64,000 nt of DNA from Pedobacter sp. L105 (GTDB taxonomy: Bacteria; Bacteroidota; Bacteroidia; Sphingobacteriales; Sphingobacteriaceae): the NCBI RefSeq assembly GCF_009765875.1, contig NZ_LMUP01000006.1, positions 248,001 to 312,000 of the forward strand. Reading direction: 5' to 3'. Below the pieces are notes generated by a model, which worked only from the letters and a program-made list of their open reading frames with translations, was not told the DNA's origin and searched no databases. Position 1 is the stretch's first letter. Every line of letters begins with the position of its first letter. The position numbers and the translations under genes were made by a program. Below are positions 26,372-34,091 of the stretch, piece after piece.

Positions 26372-26959
26372 TTAGCTAAATAAATTAGGCCATCTTTCGG
26401 CAGCCATCACTAGTGAAATTCCGAAGATTGCGGAAGACAAAAAGAAAGTCCAATCCCATTTTTTGACTTTAAAAAGGTTGATCAGTATAAAGGAGATCAA
26501 CAGTGTTACCAGGACAATGATTACCTGGCCAAATTCCAGGCCTATGTTGAAAGCGAAAAGTTGCGCTACAATGCTTTTGCTCTTGCCCAGTAAGGCATTC
26601 AGGTAGTTGGAAAAGCCTAATCCATGGATCAATCCGAAGAATAAAGCCAGCAGGTATTTGAAGTTGATATTCCGGGGTCTTGATTTTCCGGCGAGGATGT
26701 TTGATGCTGCAGTGATCAGGATGGTGACCGGGATGAGAAATTCAACGAGATCGGTTTTAATGTGAATGATCTTTAATACGCTTAATGCAAGGGTGATGCT
26801 GTGACCGATTGTAAACGCAGTAACGAGTACCAAGACCCTTCGCCAATCTGCTAACATATAAGTGCCGCATAAGACCATTACGAAGAGAATGTGGTCATAT
26901 CCCCTCCAGTTCAATATATGTTGCCAGCCCAGTTCAAAGTATAAGGAGAAATCCTGCAT
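26372..26959 (-). CDS. HupE/UreJ-family membrane protein
   Basis: A 195-residue protein with about six membrane segments. The N-terminal GWQHILNWRGYDHILFVMVL (about 11-30) carries the family's conserved His and Asp residues, and TAFTIGHSITLAL (about 48-60) and FGLIHGLGF (about 107-115) hold further histidines, likely metal ligands. HupE/UreJ proteins are nickel permeases or accessory proteins. No nickel enzyme gene is adjacent, so the substrate here is uncertain. A stop codon lies eight bases from the small-ORF terminator. Confidence 0.85.
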   Translation of the reverse strand: MQDFSLYFELGWQHILNWRGYDHILFVMVLCGTYMLADWRRVLVLVTAFTIGHSITLALSVLKIIHIKTDLVEFLIPVTILITAASNILAGKSRPRNINFKYLLALFFGLIHGLGFSNYLNALLGKSKSIVAQLFAFNIGLEFGQVIIVLVTLLISFILINLFKVKKWDWTFFLSSAIFGISLVMAAERWPNLFS

Positions 26960-27009
26960 CGGGCTAAATTATTTAATTTTTATGGATTAGCCCAATCGCC
27001 AGACAAATA

Positions 27010-27405
27010 TTACTCAATAGTCAGGCTTTTGATTTCCTCTAAGTATCCTTTAGCTGTTTTGGCAACAGCTCCATCTATATGATAACTTCTATACCTTGCA
27101 TTATAACATTCTTTGAACAGCCAATTGTATTTAGAAGAGATGACAAATAAATATTCAAATACCAGATCTTTAGTGACCGTATGCTTTGGCAATTCCTGCT
27201 CTGGATATTGATTGTTATAATAAGAATCAAAAGTTTTGTACATCCTTCTGAATACCAGTAGTGGAAAAAGGTGATGGTGAACAAGATGAAGAGCAGAATA
27301 AAAGGCCGTAGTAACTACCCAATCGTTAAATTCTCCATCGCCTGATTGGATGAGCAATTCACAAGCCTTGCTGTTATGAAGTCCATGAAGTTTTTTATTG
27401 TACAT
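27010..27405 (-). CDS. HEPN-type protein with RNase-like Rx4H motif
   Basis: A 131-residue all-helical protein with the start at 27405 (an ATG at 27435 would add ten residues). The FYSALHLVHHHLF stretch (about 35-47) resembles the long helix of HEPN domains, and R104-YRSY-H109 near the C-terminus fits the Rx4-6H motif of HEPN ribonucleases. The gene overlaps its upstream partner by 11 bases, as in toxin-antitoxin pairs. The region is visibly AT-rich. I infer a HEPN nuclease-like toxin or effector; family assignment is by eye and no exact match is recalled. It ends 50 bases before hupE-like. Confidence 0.5.
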   Translation of the reverse strand: MYNKKLHGLHNSKACELLIQSGDGEFNDWVVTTAFYSALHLVHHHLFPLLVFRRMYKTFDSYYNNQYPEQELPKHTVTKDLVFEYLFVISSKYNWLFKECYNARYRSYHIDGAVAKTAKGYLEEIKSLTIE

Positions 27406-27877
27406 GTAGCATTTTACTTTTGAATTTATAACCATCAGAATTTAAGCATTCGAGATCCAGATGTTCATCTCCATGCATAAAACTCAAATCAATAGTGTAA
27501 TTTTTAGTTCTGGTTTCTTTTTCTGTATGATTAACCCAATCATATGCTTTTAGCAATTGGCTGGAGATATAATCCTCAAGGCCAACTGTGACAATAATGC
27601 TATAGCTGTATATATTGTCTATTTTTAAGTAAGCAGCTATTGGCTGGATATTTAGTTCTTTTAAATATGCCAATAGTTTCTCAGTGATCTGGTTAGTCTG
27701 TAATATATTCATATCGAAGATTACTCTTAATTTAGATTTTGTTTCTTCATCCTTAGCGTCATAACCGCTCTTATAACTTTCGTCTATAAATTTTTCCACT
27801 TCTGAAAGGGAGAACCAGGAATCTTTCAAGGTCTCTTCCCAATTTTCTGAATCTATTGCTCTGTTTAAAACGTTCAT
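27395..27877 (-). CDS. Unknown protein, partner of the HEPN-type gene
   Basis: A 160-residue soluble protein I do not recognise. Residues 1-60 look helical and acidic (DSWFSLSEVEKFIDES), and about 60-160 alternate helix and strand (SYSIIVTVGLEDY, IDLSFMHGDEHLDLECL). The nucleotidyltransferase motif GSxxxGxxxxxSDxD of classical MNT antitoxins is not visible. Its 3' end overlaps the HEPN-type gene. It is preceded by one of the best promoters in the window. As the upstream member of a two-gene AT-rich unit it may be an antitoxin or regulatory subunit; this is positional inference. Confidence 0.5.
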   Translation of the reverse strand: MNVLNRAIDSENWEETLKDSWFSLSEVEKFIDESYKSGYDAKDEETKSKLRVIFDMNILQTNQITEKLLAYLKELNIQPIAAYLKIDNIYSYSIIVTVGLEDYISSQLLKAYDWVNHTEKETRTKNYTIDLSFMHGDEHLDLECLNSDGYKFKSKMLHVQ

Positions 27878-27939
27878 ATTGTTTAATATTTGGGTTAATA
27901 CTAAGACGGCTTTAATGTTGTTTTTAATTAATTATAAAA

Positions 27940-27970
27940 CAAATATAGTATTTAAAAATATAAATCCAAA
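27940..27970 (-). promoter_or_regulatory. Promoter of the HEPN two-gene unit
   Basis: On the minus strand TTTG (27967-27970) is followed after exactly 19 bases by TATATTTG (27940-27947), a full match to the Bacteroidota -33/-7 promoter with standard spacing. The predicted start is about 55 bases before the ATG at 27877. The surrounding sequence is extremely AT-rich. Confidence 0.65.
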
Positions 27971-28092
27971 TAAATTATTAATTTAAAATATAAATTCAAC
28001 CGTTTAAAGATTTTTAATCGGTTGTTCGATATGAAGTTTTTAATTTCTTTTTACCAATCAAAGAGTCCTGATGGTAAATCCCTGTAAACGAA

Positions 28093-28123
28093 AGAAGCCG
28101 CTCATCGAAATGAAGCGGCTTCT
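28093..28123 (-). terminator. Terminator of the 28151 lipoprotein gene
   Basis: A perfect 10-bp GC-rich stem (28093-28102 with 28114-28123) followed on the minus strand by TTTCGTTT. It lies 28 bases beyond the lipoprotein stop. The rest of the 273-base gap to the HEPN unit shows only that unit's promoter. Confidence 0.65.
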
Positions 28124-28150
28124 CGTTGGCTTTAGCCATTTATATTTATA

Positions 28151-29200
28151 CTATTGATATTGTATGTAGATCGGGGCAGGTTTTAATTTCATCAACTCTT
28201 CAGGTGTCATCATACGGTGAGGAGCTTTTTTAATATCATTTTTGTAGAACAGTTTGAAACCGGTAAACTGAACAGGTTCATTTTGTATAAAGTAACGATA
28301 AGTACCAATTTTAAGATCCGGCTCACCCCATCCGTCCATGTGCATCACTAATTGTACTTCTGGATGTAATTTGATGTTCTGGTAATTCGTTACCATTTTT
28401 TTAGTGAAACGGTGGACAGTGAAGATTTTTGGAGGCAGGTTGTATTTCTTAACCAGGTTAACCAGGTATTGCGAGCAGTAGTTGATATCATCAGCATCGT
28501 AAGTTCCGATCTTGGTACCAGGCCTTGCTCCGTTTTTCATAGAGAACTCAGGGTCGATACCTAAATTCACGTTAGGCATGATCAGGTATTTTTCTATTCT
28601 TGGCAATTCAGCCCTGATGGTACTTAAGGCTACCTGAAGATCTAAGAATACAATACCGTTGTGCATTTTTGCAATCTTGATCACAGAGTCGATTTGTTTA
28701 TCGGGCATTCTGTTGATATATTTTCCGTCTTTTCCCGGTGTTCCGCTTGCTACAGCAGCAATATAATGTACACCAGCTTTAACAGGGGTAGTTGGGTCTA
28801 CCTTTTCCCATTTCTTTACTTCAACATTTAAGCGTGCCCACATTTCTTTTGGAGGATATTCTCCAAGGGCACCCATTTTTTTAGAGTGTAAGTTTCCGTA
28901 ATAAACAACCACACGATAAAAAGGAAGAATAGCACCAGCTAATGGATAAGGCTGTTTTTTTACCGGCCATCTCCCCGTAGTATCACCATTGGCCAGTTTT
29001 TTCATTCCGGCATTATATTTTGCGGTATCTAAAGGTTTGCGGGTAGTATCAACAGGAGCAACTGTAGTGGAATCACCGGATGCACTTGCTATTGTTTTTG
29101 TTTTTGAGTCGCTTTTTTTTGCGTTGGATGAACAATCTGCAAATAAGGCGATGGAAGTAAATGCAATTAATAGTGTTCCTGCTAGTTGAGGTATTTTCAT
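28151..29200 (-). CDS. Lipoprotein of unknown function, predicted alpha/beta barrel
   Basis: A 349-residue exported protein. The signal peptide ends at LFADC (Cys23); Asp just before the Cys is unusual for a lipobox. A Ser/Thr/Lys-rich linker (to about 65) leads to a globular domain with IVFLDLQVALS, NLGIDPEFSM and IFTVHRFTKKMV, repeated strand-then-acidic patterns suggesting a TIM barrel, with Asp and Glu as possible catalytic residues. From memory it resembles conserved uncharacterised secreted proteins in actinobacteria (motifs YYGN, MPD, ALDPEW). No function is assigned. Single-gene unit with its own terminator. Confidence 0.65.
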   Translation of the reverse strand: MKIPQLAGTLLIAFTSIALFADCSSNAKKSDSKTKTIASASGDSTTVAPVDTTRKPLDTAKYNAGMKKLANGDTTGRWPVKKQPYPLAGAILPFYRVVVYYGNLHSKKMGALGEYPPKEMWARLNVEVKKWEKVDPTTPVKAGVHYIAAVASGTPGKDGKYINRMPDKQIDSVIKIAKMHNGIVFLDLQVALSTIRAELPRIEKYLIMPNVNLGIDPEFSMKNGARPGTKIGTYDADDINYCSQYLVNLVKKYNLPPKIFTVHRFTKKMVTNYQNIKLHPEVQLVMHMDGWGEPDLKIGTYRYFIQNEPVQFTGFKLFYKNDIKKAPHRMMTPEELMKLKPAPIYIQYQ

Positions 29201-29350
29201 AGGTTAGGATAAATGTTTGAACGTAGATTTAATGTTCTGCAAAACTACACATTCAGCAGACAAATCTTTGTACAAGTATAAGATTCTTCGAAGTAATAAA
29301 ATTTTATTTATCGTTTTTATCAGTCAATCTATGATTCAGGAATTGAATTT

Positions 29351-29383
29351 TTGTATAATTCATGTACAGGAGTATTATCTTTA
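29351..29383 (+). promoter_or_regulatory. Candidate promoter for the HmuY-family gene
   Basis: TTG (29351-29353) and TATCTTTA (29376-29383) are 22 bases apart, within the 17-23 range reported for Bacteroidota. The -7 box mismatches only at its last base. The transcript would start about 95 bases before the ATG at 29486. The rest of the 285-base gap shows nothing else notable. Confidence 0.4.
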
Positions 29384-29485
29384 CAGATAATAAGGCGTTC
29401 TGCTAAACGTTTCAGAGATTAGCACTAATTAACTGAACATGTTGAAAGGCTTTAGAAAGTTGTATTACCTTGTTAAAGGACAATA

Positions 29486-30598
29486 ATGAATGAAAAACAA
29501 ATGAGAAATATAGGTAAGTATGTTGTAGGAGCTGTTTTATGTTATCTATGCTTTTCTTTTTTAGGCTGTTCGAAAGATTCGTATCATTTTAACGATGTTG
29601 CCGCTTCTGTTGGAGATACAACTACTTTATTAGGGGTTTATAATACAGAGAGAGGGGATAGTGCATATAATAGTGTATTCTTACATTTGAGTACAAATAC
29701 ACAAACTACAGTTTTGAGAACTGCCTGGGATTTAGGTTTATATTCTGGTGCTGATAATAAGGTCATTATTAATCATTCTACTGGAGCTACTGTTATAGAT
29801 GCTGGTAAAACGGATTGGTTAGACAATAGTCTTACTGTTGATCAAGATTCAACTCGTAGTCCTACTAATATTGCTACTTTACTACTAAATAATTCTGATG
29901 GGCTGACTTCTGCACCTTTAACTGCTGTTGATCCGGTAGTTGGTAATAGTACTACCTATTTAAGTGGAACAGTAATTAAACTTGGTGAAGTTTACATTTT
30001 GAATCGCGGGACGATGACAAATTTAGGTAAGCGTAAGTGGATGAAGATAAAAGTTACCGCAATAACGAATGGATATAATGTTGAATATGGAGCGTTATCA
30101 GATCCGGTCTCTAATACTGTTCAGGTAGTTAAGAATGCTTCTTATAATTTTAATTATATATCTTTTTCAAGTTCAACGGTTACTGTTGAACCAGGATCTG
30201 CATATTGGGATTTGGAATATACAACAACAACATACTTAAACCCTGCTGATAATACGAAGCCAATCGGCACCACCGATTTTATGATGATTAACTTTATGGG
30301 CGGGGTTACAGCAGCACAGGTTAATGCTACTTCAACACTTAGTTATGCAAATTGTAAATTACAGGATACTGCAGGAGTTACGTTTTTAGGCACGAGAGAT
30401 ATAATAGGGACAAACTGGAGAGCCATTGTTCCAAACAGTCCTTCTTATATAAATATTAATAATAATTATTTTTATATGATTAAGGATAAGACAGGGAACA
30501 TATATAAAGTGAGTTTTGCTGGGGGAGGGTCACGTGGTAAACCAATTATTGAATATACACTCTTAAATCATATCACGGTTATTCATCCAGTAAGGTAA
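29486..30598 (+). CDS. HmuY-family lipoprotein
   Basis: A 370-residue predicted outer-membrane lipoprotein with lipobox FLGC (Cys28). The pattern TAWDLGLYSG (about 79-88) followed by a strand carrying NHSTGATVIDAGKTDW resembles the HmuY domain (PF14064), and a second WDLEYTTTTY near 235 precedes the C-terminal part. HmuY proteins of Porphyromonas bind heme and pass it to a TonB receptor; here no receptor is adjacent, and the family includes non-heme members. Codon use is visibly more A/T-rich than in the neighbours. The stop codon lies in a 50-bp palindrome. Confidence 0.7.
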   Translation: MNEKQMRNIGKYVVGAVLCYLCFSFLGCSKDSYHFNDVAASVGDTTTLLGVYNTERGDSAYNSVFLHLSTNTQTTVLRTAWDLGLYSGADNKVIINHSTGATVIDAGKTDWLDNSLTVDQDSTRSPTNIATLLLNNSDGLTSAPLTAVDPVVGNSTTYLSGTVIKLGEVYILNRGTMTNLGKRKWMKIKVTAITNGYNVEYGALSDPVSNTVQVVKNASYNFNYISFSSSTVTVEPGSAYWDLEYTTTTYLNPADNTKPIGTTDFMMINFMGGVTAAQVNATSTLSYANCKLQDTAGVTFLGTRDIIGTNWRAIVPNSPSYININNNYFYMIKDKTGNIYKVSFAGGGSRGKPIIEYTLLNHITVIHPVR

Positions 30599-30643
30599 GT
30601 TTAATACGTTCGCTTCTTAAGAAGCGAACGTATTAAACTTACC
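30594..30643. repeat. Perfect 50-bp palindrome covering two convergent gene ends
   Basis: The left arm (30594-30618) is the exact reverse complement of the right arm (30619-30643): 25 bp with no mismatch and no spacer. The left arm contains the HmuY-family stop codon (30596-30598); the right arm encodes the last eight codons (GKFNTFAS) of the methyltransferase on the minus strand, whose stop straddles the centre. There is no T-tract on either side. It may serve as a bidirectional terminator or be a recent inverted duplication. Confidence 0.95.
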
Positions 30644-31504
30644 AAATACCCCTAAAGGCAATTTTATCCCAGAAGTAGCCTGCAAATAAAGTTCTCCTGT
30701 TTCCAGGTTTTGTACCTGTGGAAAAGAAGTTTTAATCAGGTTCTCTACAATTACAGAAGAGAACCCTAATGAATAAGTATTCAGAATCAGGAAATGTTCT
30801 TCCTCATCCAGTAACTGTACCACATCCTGCATCATTTCCTGAATATGGTCTTCCAGTTTCCATTTCTCACCATTCGGGCCATGTCCAAATGCAGGAGGAT
30901 CTAAAATAATACCATTATATTTCTTACCACGTTTCAATTCGCGCTTTACAAACTTTAGCGCATCCTCAACTACCCACCTTACATCTTTCAATCCGGAAAG
31001 CTCCTGGTTCTCGTTTGCCCAGTTCACTACCTGTTTAATCGAATCCACATGGGTAGTATCTGCGCCTGATGCCTGAGCGATCAGTGATGCAGCACCGGTA
31101 TAAGCAAAAAGGTTAAGTACCTTAGGTTTCGGTGTTTTAAATTTTTTGATCGAAGAAGATATATAATCCCAGTTTACTGCCTGCTCAGGGAAAACGCCAA
31201 CATGTTTAAAAGAAGTTAAGCCTAAGCGCAGGCTGATCTTCACATCATCATTTTTATACTCCACATTCCAGCGATCTGGTAAATGTGCTGATGATTTGAT
31301 CCATTCTCCGGAATTTGCAGAACGTCCTTTAAAGCGGATATGCGTCATTTTCTTCCATTCCTGTTCAGGAAGCGTTTTTTTCCATACGGCCTGGGGCTCT
31401 GGTCTCGATAAAATCAGGTTACCAAAGCGTTCCAGTTTTTCAAAATCGCCACAGTCAATCAACTCATAATCTTTCCAGTGTGTGGGCGTTAATAGGCTTA
31501 TCAT
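30617..31504 (-). CDS. Class I SAM-dependent RNA methyltransferase (RlmI/RlmK-like)
   Basis: A 295-residue methyltransferase. The SAM site shows LNLFAYTGAASL (about 131-142) and the catalytic-region motif DPPAFGHG (about 201-208), as in 23S rRNA cytosine or guanine methyltransferases of the RlmI/RlmK type. The N-terminal part (about 1-100) is a PUA/EEHEE-like substrate domain, smaller than in RlmI. The exact modified base is unknown. It is the third gene after mlaE- and mlaF-like genes (23-base gap), an unusual partnership for an RNA enzyme. Its last eight codons lie in the palindrome. Confidence 0.8.
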   Translation of the reverse strand: MISLLTPTHWKDYELIDCGDFEKLERFGNLILSRPEPQAVWKKTLPEQEWKKMTHIRFKGRSANSGEWIKSSAHLPDRWNVEYKNDDVKISLRLGLTSFKHVGVFPEQAVNWDYISSSIKKFKTPKPKVLNLFAYTGAASLIAQASGADTTHVDSIKQVVNWANENQELSGLKDVRWVVEDALKFVKRELKRGKKYNGIILDPPAFGHGPNGEKWKLEDHIQEMMQDVVQLLDEEEHFLILNTYSLGFSSVIVENLIKTSFPQVQNLETGELYLQATSGIKLPLGVFGKFNTFAS

Positions 31505-31527
31505 AAAATGGGGGTTGTACTAATTTA

Positions 31528-32280
31528 TTAAAAGTTTTTCCTGGCAGCTTTCATAAAGCGGCTGGCAAAAACGAAATCATTCAATTCTTCAATATCTGTA
31601 TGGGCAATTTCCTTATTAGAACCTTCCCAGAACTTCTTGCCTTCATGTAAAAAGAGGATATAATCACCAATTCCCATTACAGAGTTCATATCGTGGGTAA
31701 CCACGATGGTAGTCGTTTTATACTCTTCCGTGATCTCTTTGATCAGTTCATCAATGACAATAGATGTTTTTGGGTCGAGACCGGAGTTGGGTTCATCACA
31801 AAAAAGATATTTCGGATTCATGGCTATCGCCCTGGCAATACCCACACGTTTTTTCATCCCTCCGGAAAGTTCTGTAGGGAAGAGTTTATTCTTACCTTCC
31901 AGGTTTACCCGTTTCAGACAAAAATTAGCACGATCCAGTTTCTCTTCATGCGACTGGTCGGTAAACATGTTCAAAGGAAACATGATATTATCTTCCACAG
32001 TCATTGAATCAAACAGGGCAGAACCTTGAAAAAGCATACCTATTTCTTTACGTACCTCAATGCGTTCATCAAAATTCATTTCCAGGAACTCTCTTCCATC
32101 GTACAGTACACTTCCTTTTTCAGGTATTTGCAAACCCACCATACATTTGAGCAGGGTAGTTTTTCCTGAGCCCGAGCCGCCGATGATCAGATTGGTTACA
32201 CCCTCTTCAAATTTAGCGGATATACCTTTAAGTACAATGTTTGATCCGAAAGCCTTTTCGATATCTTTAATCTCGATCAT
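31528..32280 (-). CDS. ABC transporter ATP-binding protein, MlaF-like
   Basis: A 250-residue ATPase with Walker A GGSGSGKTT (about 34-42), signature LSGGMKKRVG (about 138-147) and Walker B FCDEPNSGLD. The signature LSGGMKKR is typical of MlaF, the energy subunit that moves phospholipids between outer and inner membranes. It overlaps the MlaE-like permease start by four bases (ATGA), showing coupled translation. No MlaD substrate-binding gene is next to it in this window. Confidence 0.88.
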   Translation of the reverse strand: MIEIKDIEKAFGSNIVLKGISAKFEEGVTNLIIGGSGSGKTTLLKCMVGLQIPEKGSVLYDGREFLEMNFDERIEVRKEIGMLFQGSALFDSMTVEDNIMFPLNMFTDQSHEEKLDRANFCLKRVNLEGKNKLFPTELSGGMKKRVGIARAIAMNPKYLFCDEPNSGLDPKTSIVIDELIKEITEEYKTTTIVVTHDMNSVMGIGDYILFLHEGKKFWEGSNKEIAHTDIEELNDFVFASRFMKAARKNF

Positions 32281-33011
32281 AGTAATAACTGGGTTATAAT
32301 GTAATCACAGGCAAGGATGCTGATACAAGCTATTACTACAGCCCTTGTACTGGCCTGTGCAACTTCCAGTGCGCCACCTTTAACGTAAAAACCTTCGTAA
32401 GCAGGAACAGTAGTAATGATAAAGCCAAACACAAAAGCTTTAACCAGGGCTACGGTAATAGTATAGGGATTAAAATCAGTAGTAATACCCTGAATATATT
32501 CAGCAGGAGAAACGGCTCCGGATAAAGTACCGCCCAGGAAACCTCCTGTGATGCTTAAAAACATTGAGCAGATTACCAGTACGGGAACCATAGTAATACC
32601 TGCAATTAGTTTAGGCAGGATCAGGTAACCCGGAGAATTGATCCCCATAATCTCAAGGGCATCAATCTGTTCACTCACCCTCATGGTACCGATCTCTGAA
32701 GATATAGCAGAGCCGATTTTACCAGCCAGTACAATAGCTGTAATGGTTGGGCTCAGTTCAAGGATACTGGAGTCGCGATTTACAGAACCGATAATAGTTT
32801 TAGGGATGAAATCACTAACCAGCTGGAAGGCGATCTGTAAGGTCATTACTGCGCCAATAAAGGTAGAAATAATGGCAATTAACCCAAGAGAGCCAACTCC
32901 GATAAAATCCATCTGCTGAAAGATGGCCTTCATATATATTTTAATTTTTTCGGGCTTTCTGAAAACTGCTTTTAACAGCAACAGGTACTTACCAAAATTG
33001 GTGAAATTCAT
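32277..33011 (-). CDS. MlaE-like ABC permease
   Basis: A 244-residue permease with about five membrane segments and the MlaE-family core (IGMIxxxFTGxxM-like region reads ISTFIGAVMTLQ, about 44-55; GPTLTAL-like reads ELSPTITAIVLAGKIGSAISSEIG about 85-108). MlaE is the membrane subunit of the Mla phospholipid transporter. First gene of an operon with the MlaF-like ATPase and an RNA methyltransferase. It diverges from pspC; a TTTCTTTG box about 45 bases upstream on the minus strand resembles the -7 box but lacks the TA. Confidence 0.85.
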   Translation of the reverse strand: MNFTNFGKYLLLLKAVFRKPEKIKIYMKAIFQQMDFIGVGSLGLIAIISTFIGAVMTLQIAFQLVSDFIPKTIIGSVNRDSSILELSPTITAIVLAGKIGSAISSEIGTMRVSEQIDALEIMGINSPGYLILPKLIAGITMVPVLVICSMFLSITGGFLGGTLSGAVSPAEYIQGITTDFNPYTITVALVKAFVFGFIITTVPAYEGFYVKGGALEVAQASTRAVVIACISILACDYIITQLLL

Positions 33012-33369
33012 TCAGTGAGAAATTAGCTAATGTATCAATACCTTAATAATACAAAGAAACAATAAAAATTGTTGTGCCTTTCTTTATTTATTAAAAATAT
33101 TCTGCCATTTAGAAGGAAACAGGATTTTTGTCCTGTAAATTTTGAGTGACTTTATTCATATTTATGTATGTTCAGCCGCTGAAAATTATCCCAAAAAAAT
33201 GCTTGCAATTTTGGTGTAACTAAATCAGCTTTGCGAAGTCTATATCATATACATTGCAAAAGAGATATCAAAATTGATAACTGCTGAACTTAAGCAGCAG
33301 CTGAATGTTAAAGAGATTAATTTTAAGGCCTTTGTATATTTTAACGCTAAATAATAGGAGAGAGATATT
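33012..33369. other. Intergenic region between divergent mlaE-like and pspC genes
   Basis: 358 AT-rich bases without a gene. ACAGGA (33119-33124) and TCCTGT (33131-33136) form a small hairpin around TTTTTG. The pspC gene is preceded by a strong Shine-Dalgarno, AGGAGAGAG (33357-33365), unusual here where most genes have none. No complete promoter was recognised. Confidence 0.5.
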
Positions 33370-34017
33370 ATGGAAAATAGATTATTAAGAAACGAACACG
33401 ACAAAGTAATTGCTGGCGTTTCATCGGGGTTAGCAACCTATATGCAGGTTGACGTAACGATTATCAGGTTATTGTTTGTATTGTCGACCATCTTTTTGGT
33501 AGGTACCGGTATATTGGTTTATTTGGTGATGTGGATTGTTGTACCTGTAAATAGAGATCCTGCAGCACGGTTTTCACAATTCAACGATTACTTCAAAAAA
33601 CAGGGTGGCAATCCGGGATTCACCTCCCCGCCGCCTTTTTCACAGCCGAACCCTTTTACTGCAGAGCCAAATGCGGAGACAAAAACAAACACTACTGGCG
33701 ACTGGCAGAATCCGGTAGATTTTAAAACCCTGCCTAAGAATAGTGATACCGGAAGAACAATAGGCGGTTTATTTCTGCTGGTGATAGGATTGTACTTCCT
33801 GATGAATGAGTTTGATATTATACCTTACTGGTTCAGGTTAAGTAAATTATGGCCATTGGTATTTGTAGCGATCGGGTTAAGCTTTATCCTTAAAGCTAAA
33901 CGTAAAAATAACTGGGAAGATTGGAAAAATCAGCAGGAAGCAAGTGCTCCTTTTACAGAGAAAACACCAGCCGATTTTACTGAAGAAGCTAAAGAAGTAC
34001 CCAAAGATCAGTTGTAA
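33370..34017 (+). CDS. PspC-domain envelope stress protein
   Basis: A 215-residue membrane protein: an N-terminal PspC domain (about 1-60; VIAGVSSGLATYM then a membrane helix ending MWIVVPVN), a Pro/Asn-rich linker, and a second LiaF-type pair of membrane segments (DUF5668-like, about 130-180) followed by a charged tail. PspC-type proteins sense or report membrane stress. It is followed 74 bases later by a LiaF-like gene that repeats the same membrane motif. The start has a good Shine-Dalgarno. Confidence 0.82.
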   Translation: MENRLLRNEHDKVIAGVSSGLATYMQVDVTIIRLLFVLSTIFLVGTGILVYLVMWIVVPVNRDPAARFSQFNDYFKKQGGNPGFTSPPPFSQPNPFTAEPNAETKTNTTGDWQNPVDFKTLPKNSDTGRTIGGLFLLVIGLYFLMNEFDIIPYWFRLSKLWPLVFVAIGLSFILKAKRKNNWEDWKNQQEASAPFTEKTPADFTEEAKEVPKDQL

Positions 34018-34091
34018 TCGTATAAATGAAATAAGGGAAGCCTGCGGATGGTATTTAATCCGACTGGCATCACGAATTAAAAGAAATTGTT

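Noticed and set aside
29486..30598. Heme-uptake locus
   Set aside because: Only the HmuY-type lipoprotein is present; no TonB receptor or transport genes lie beside it.
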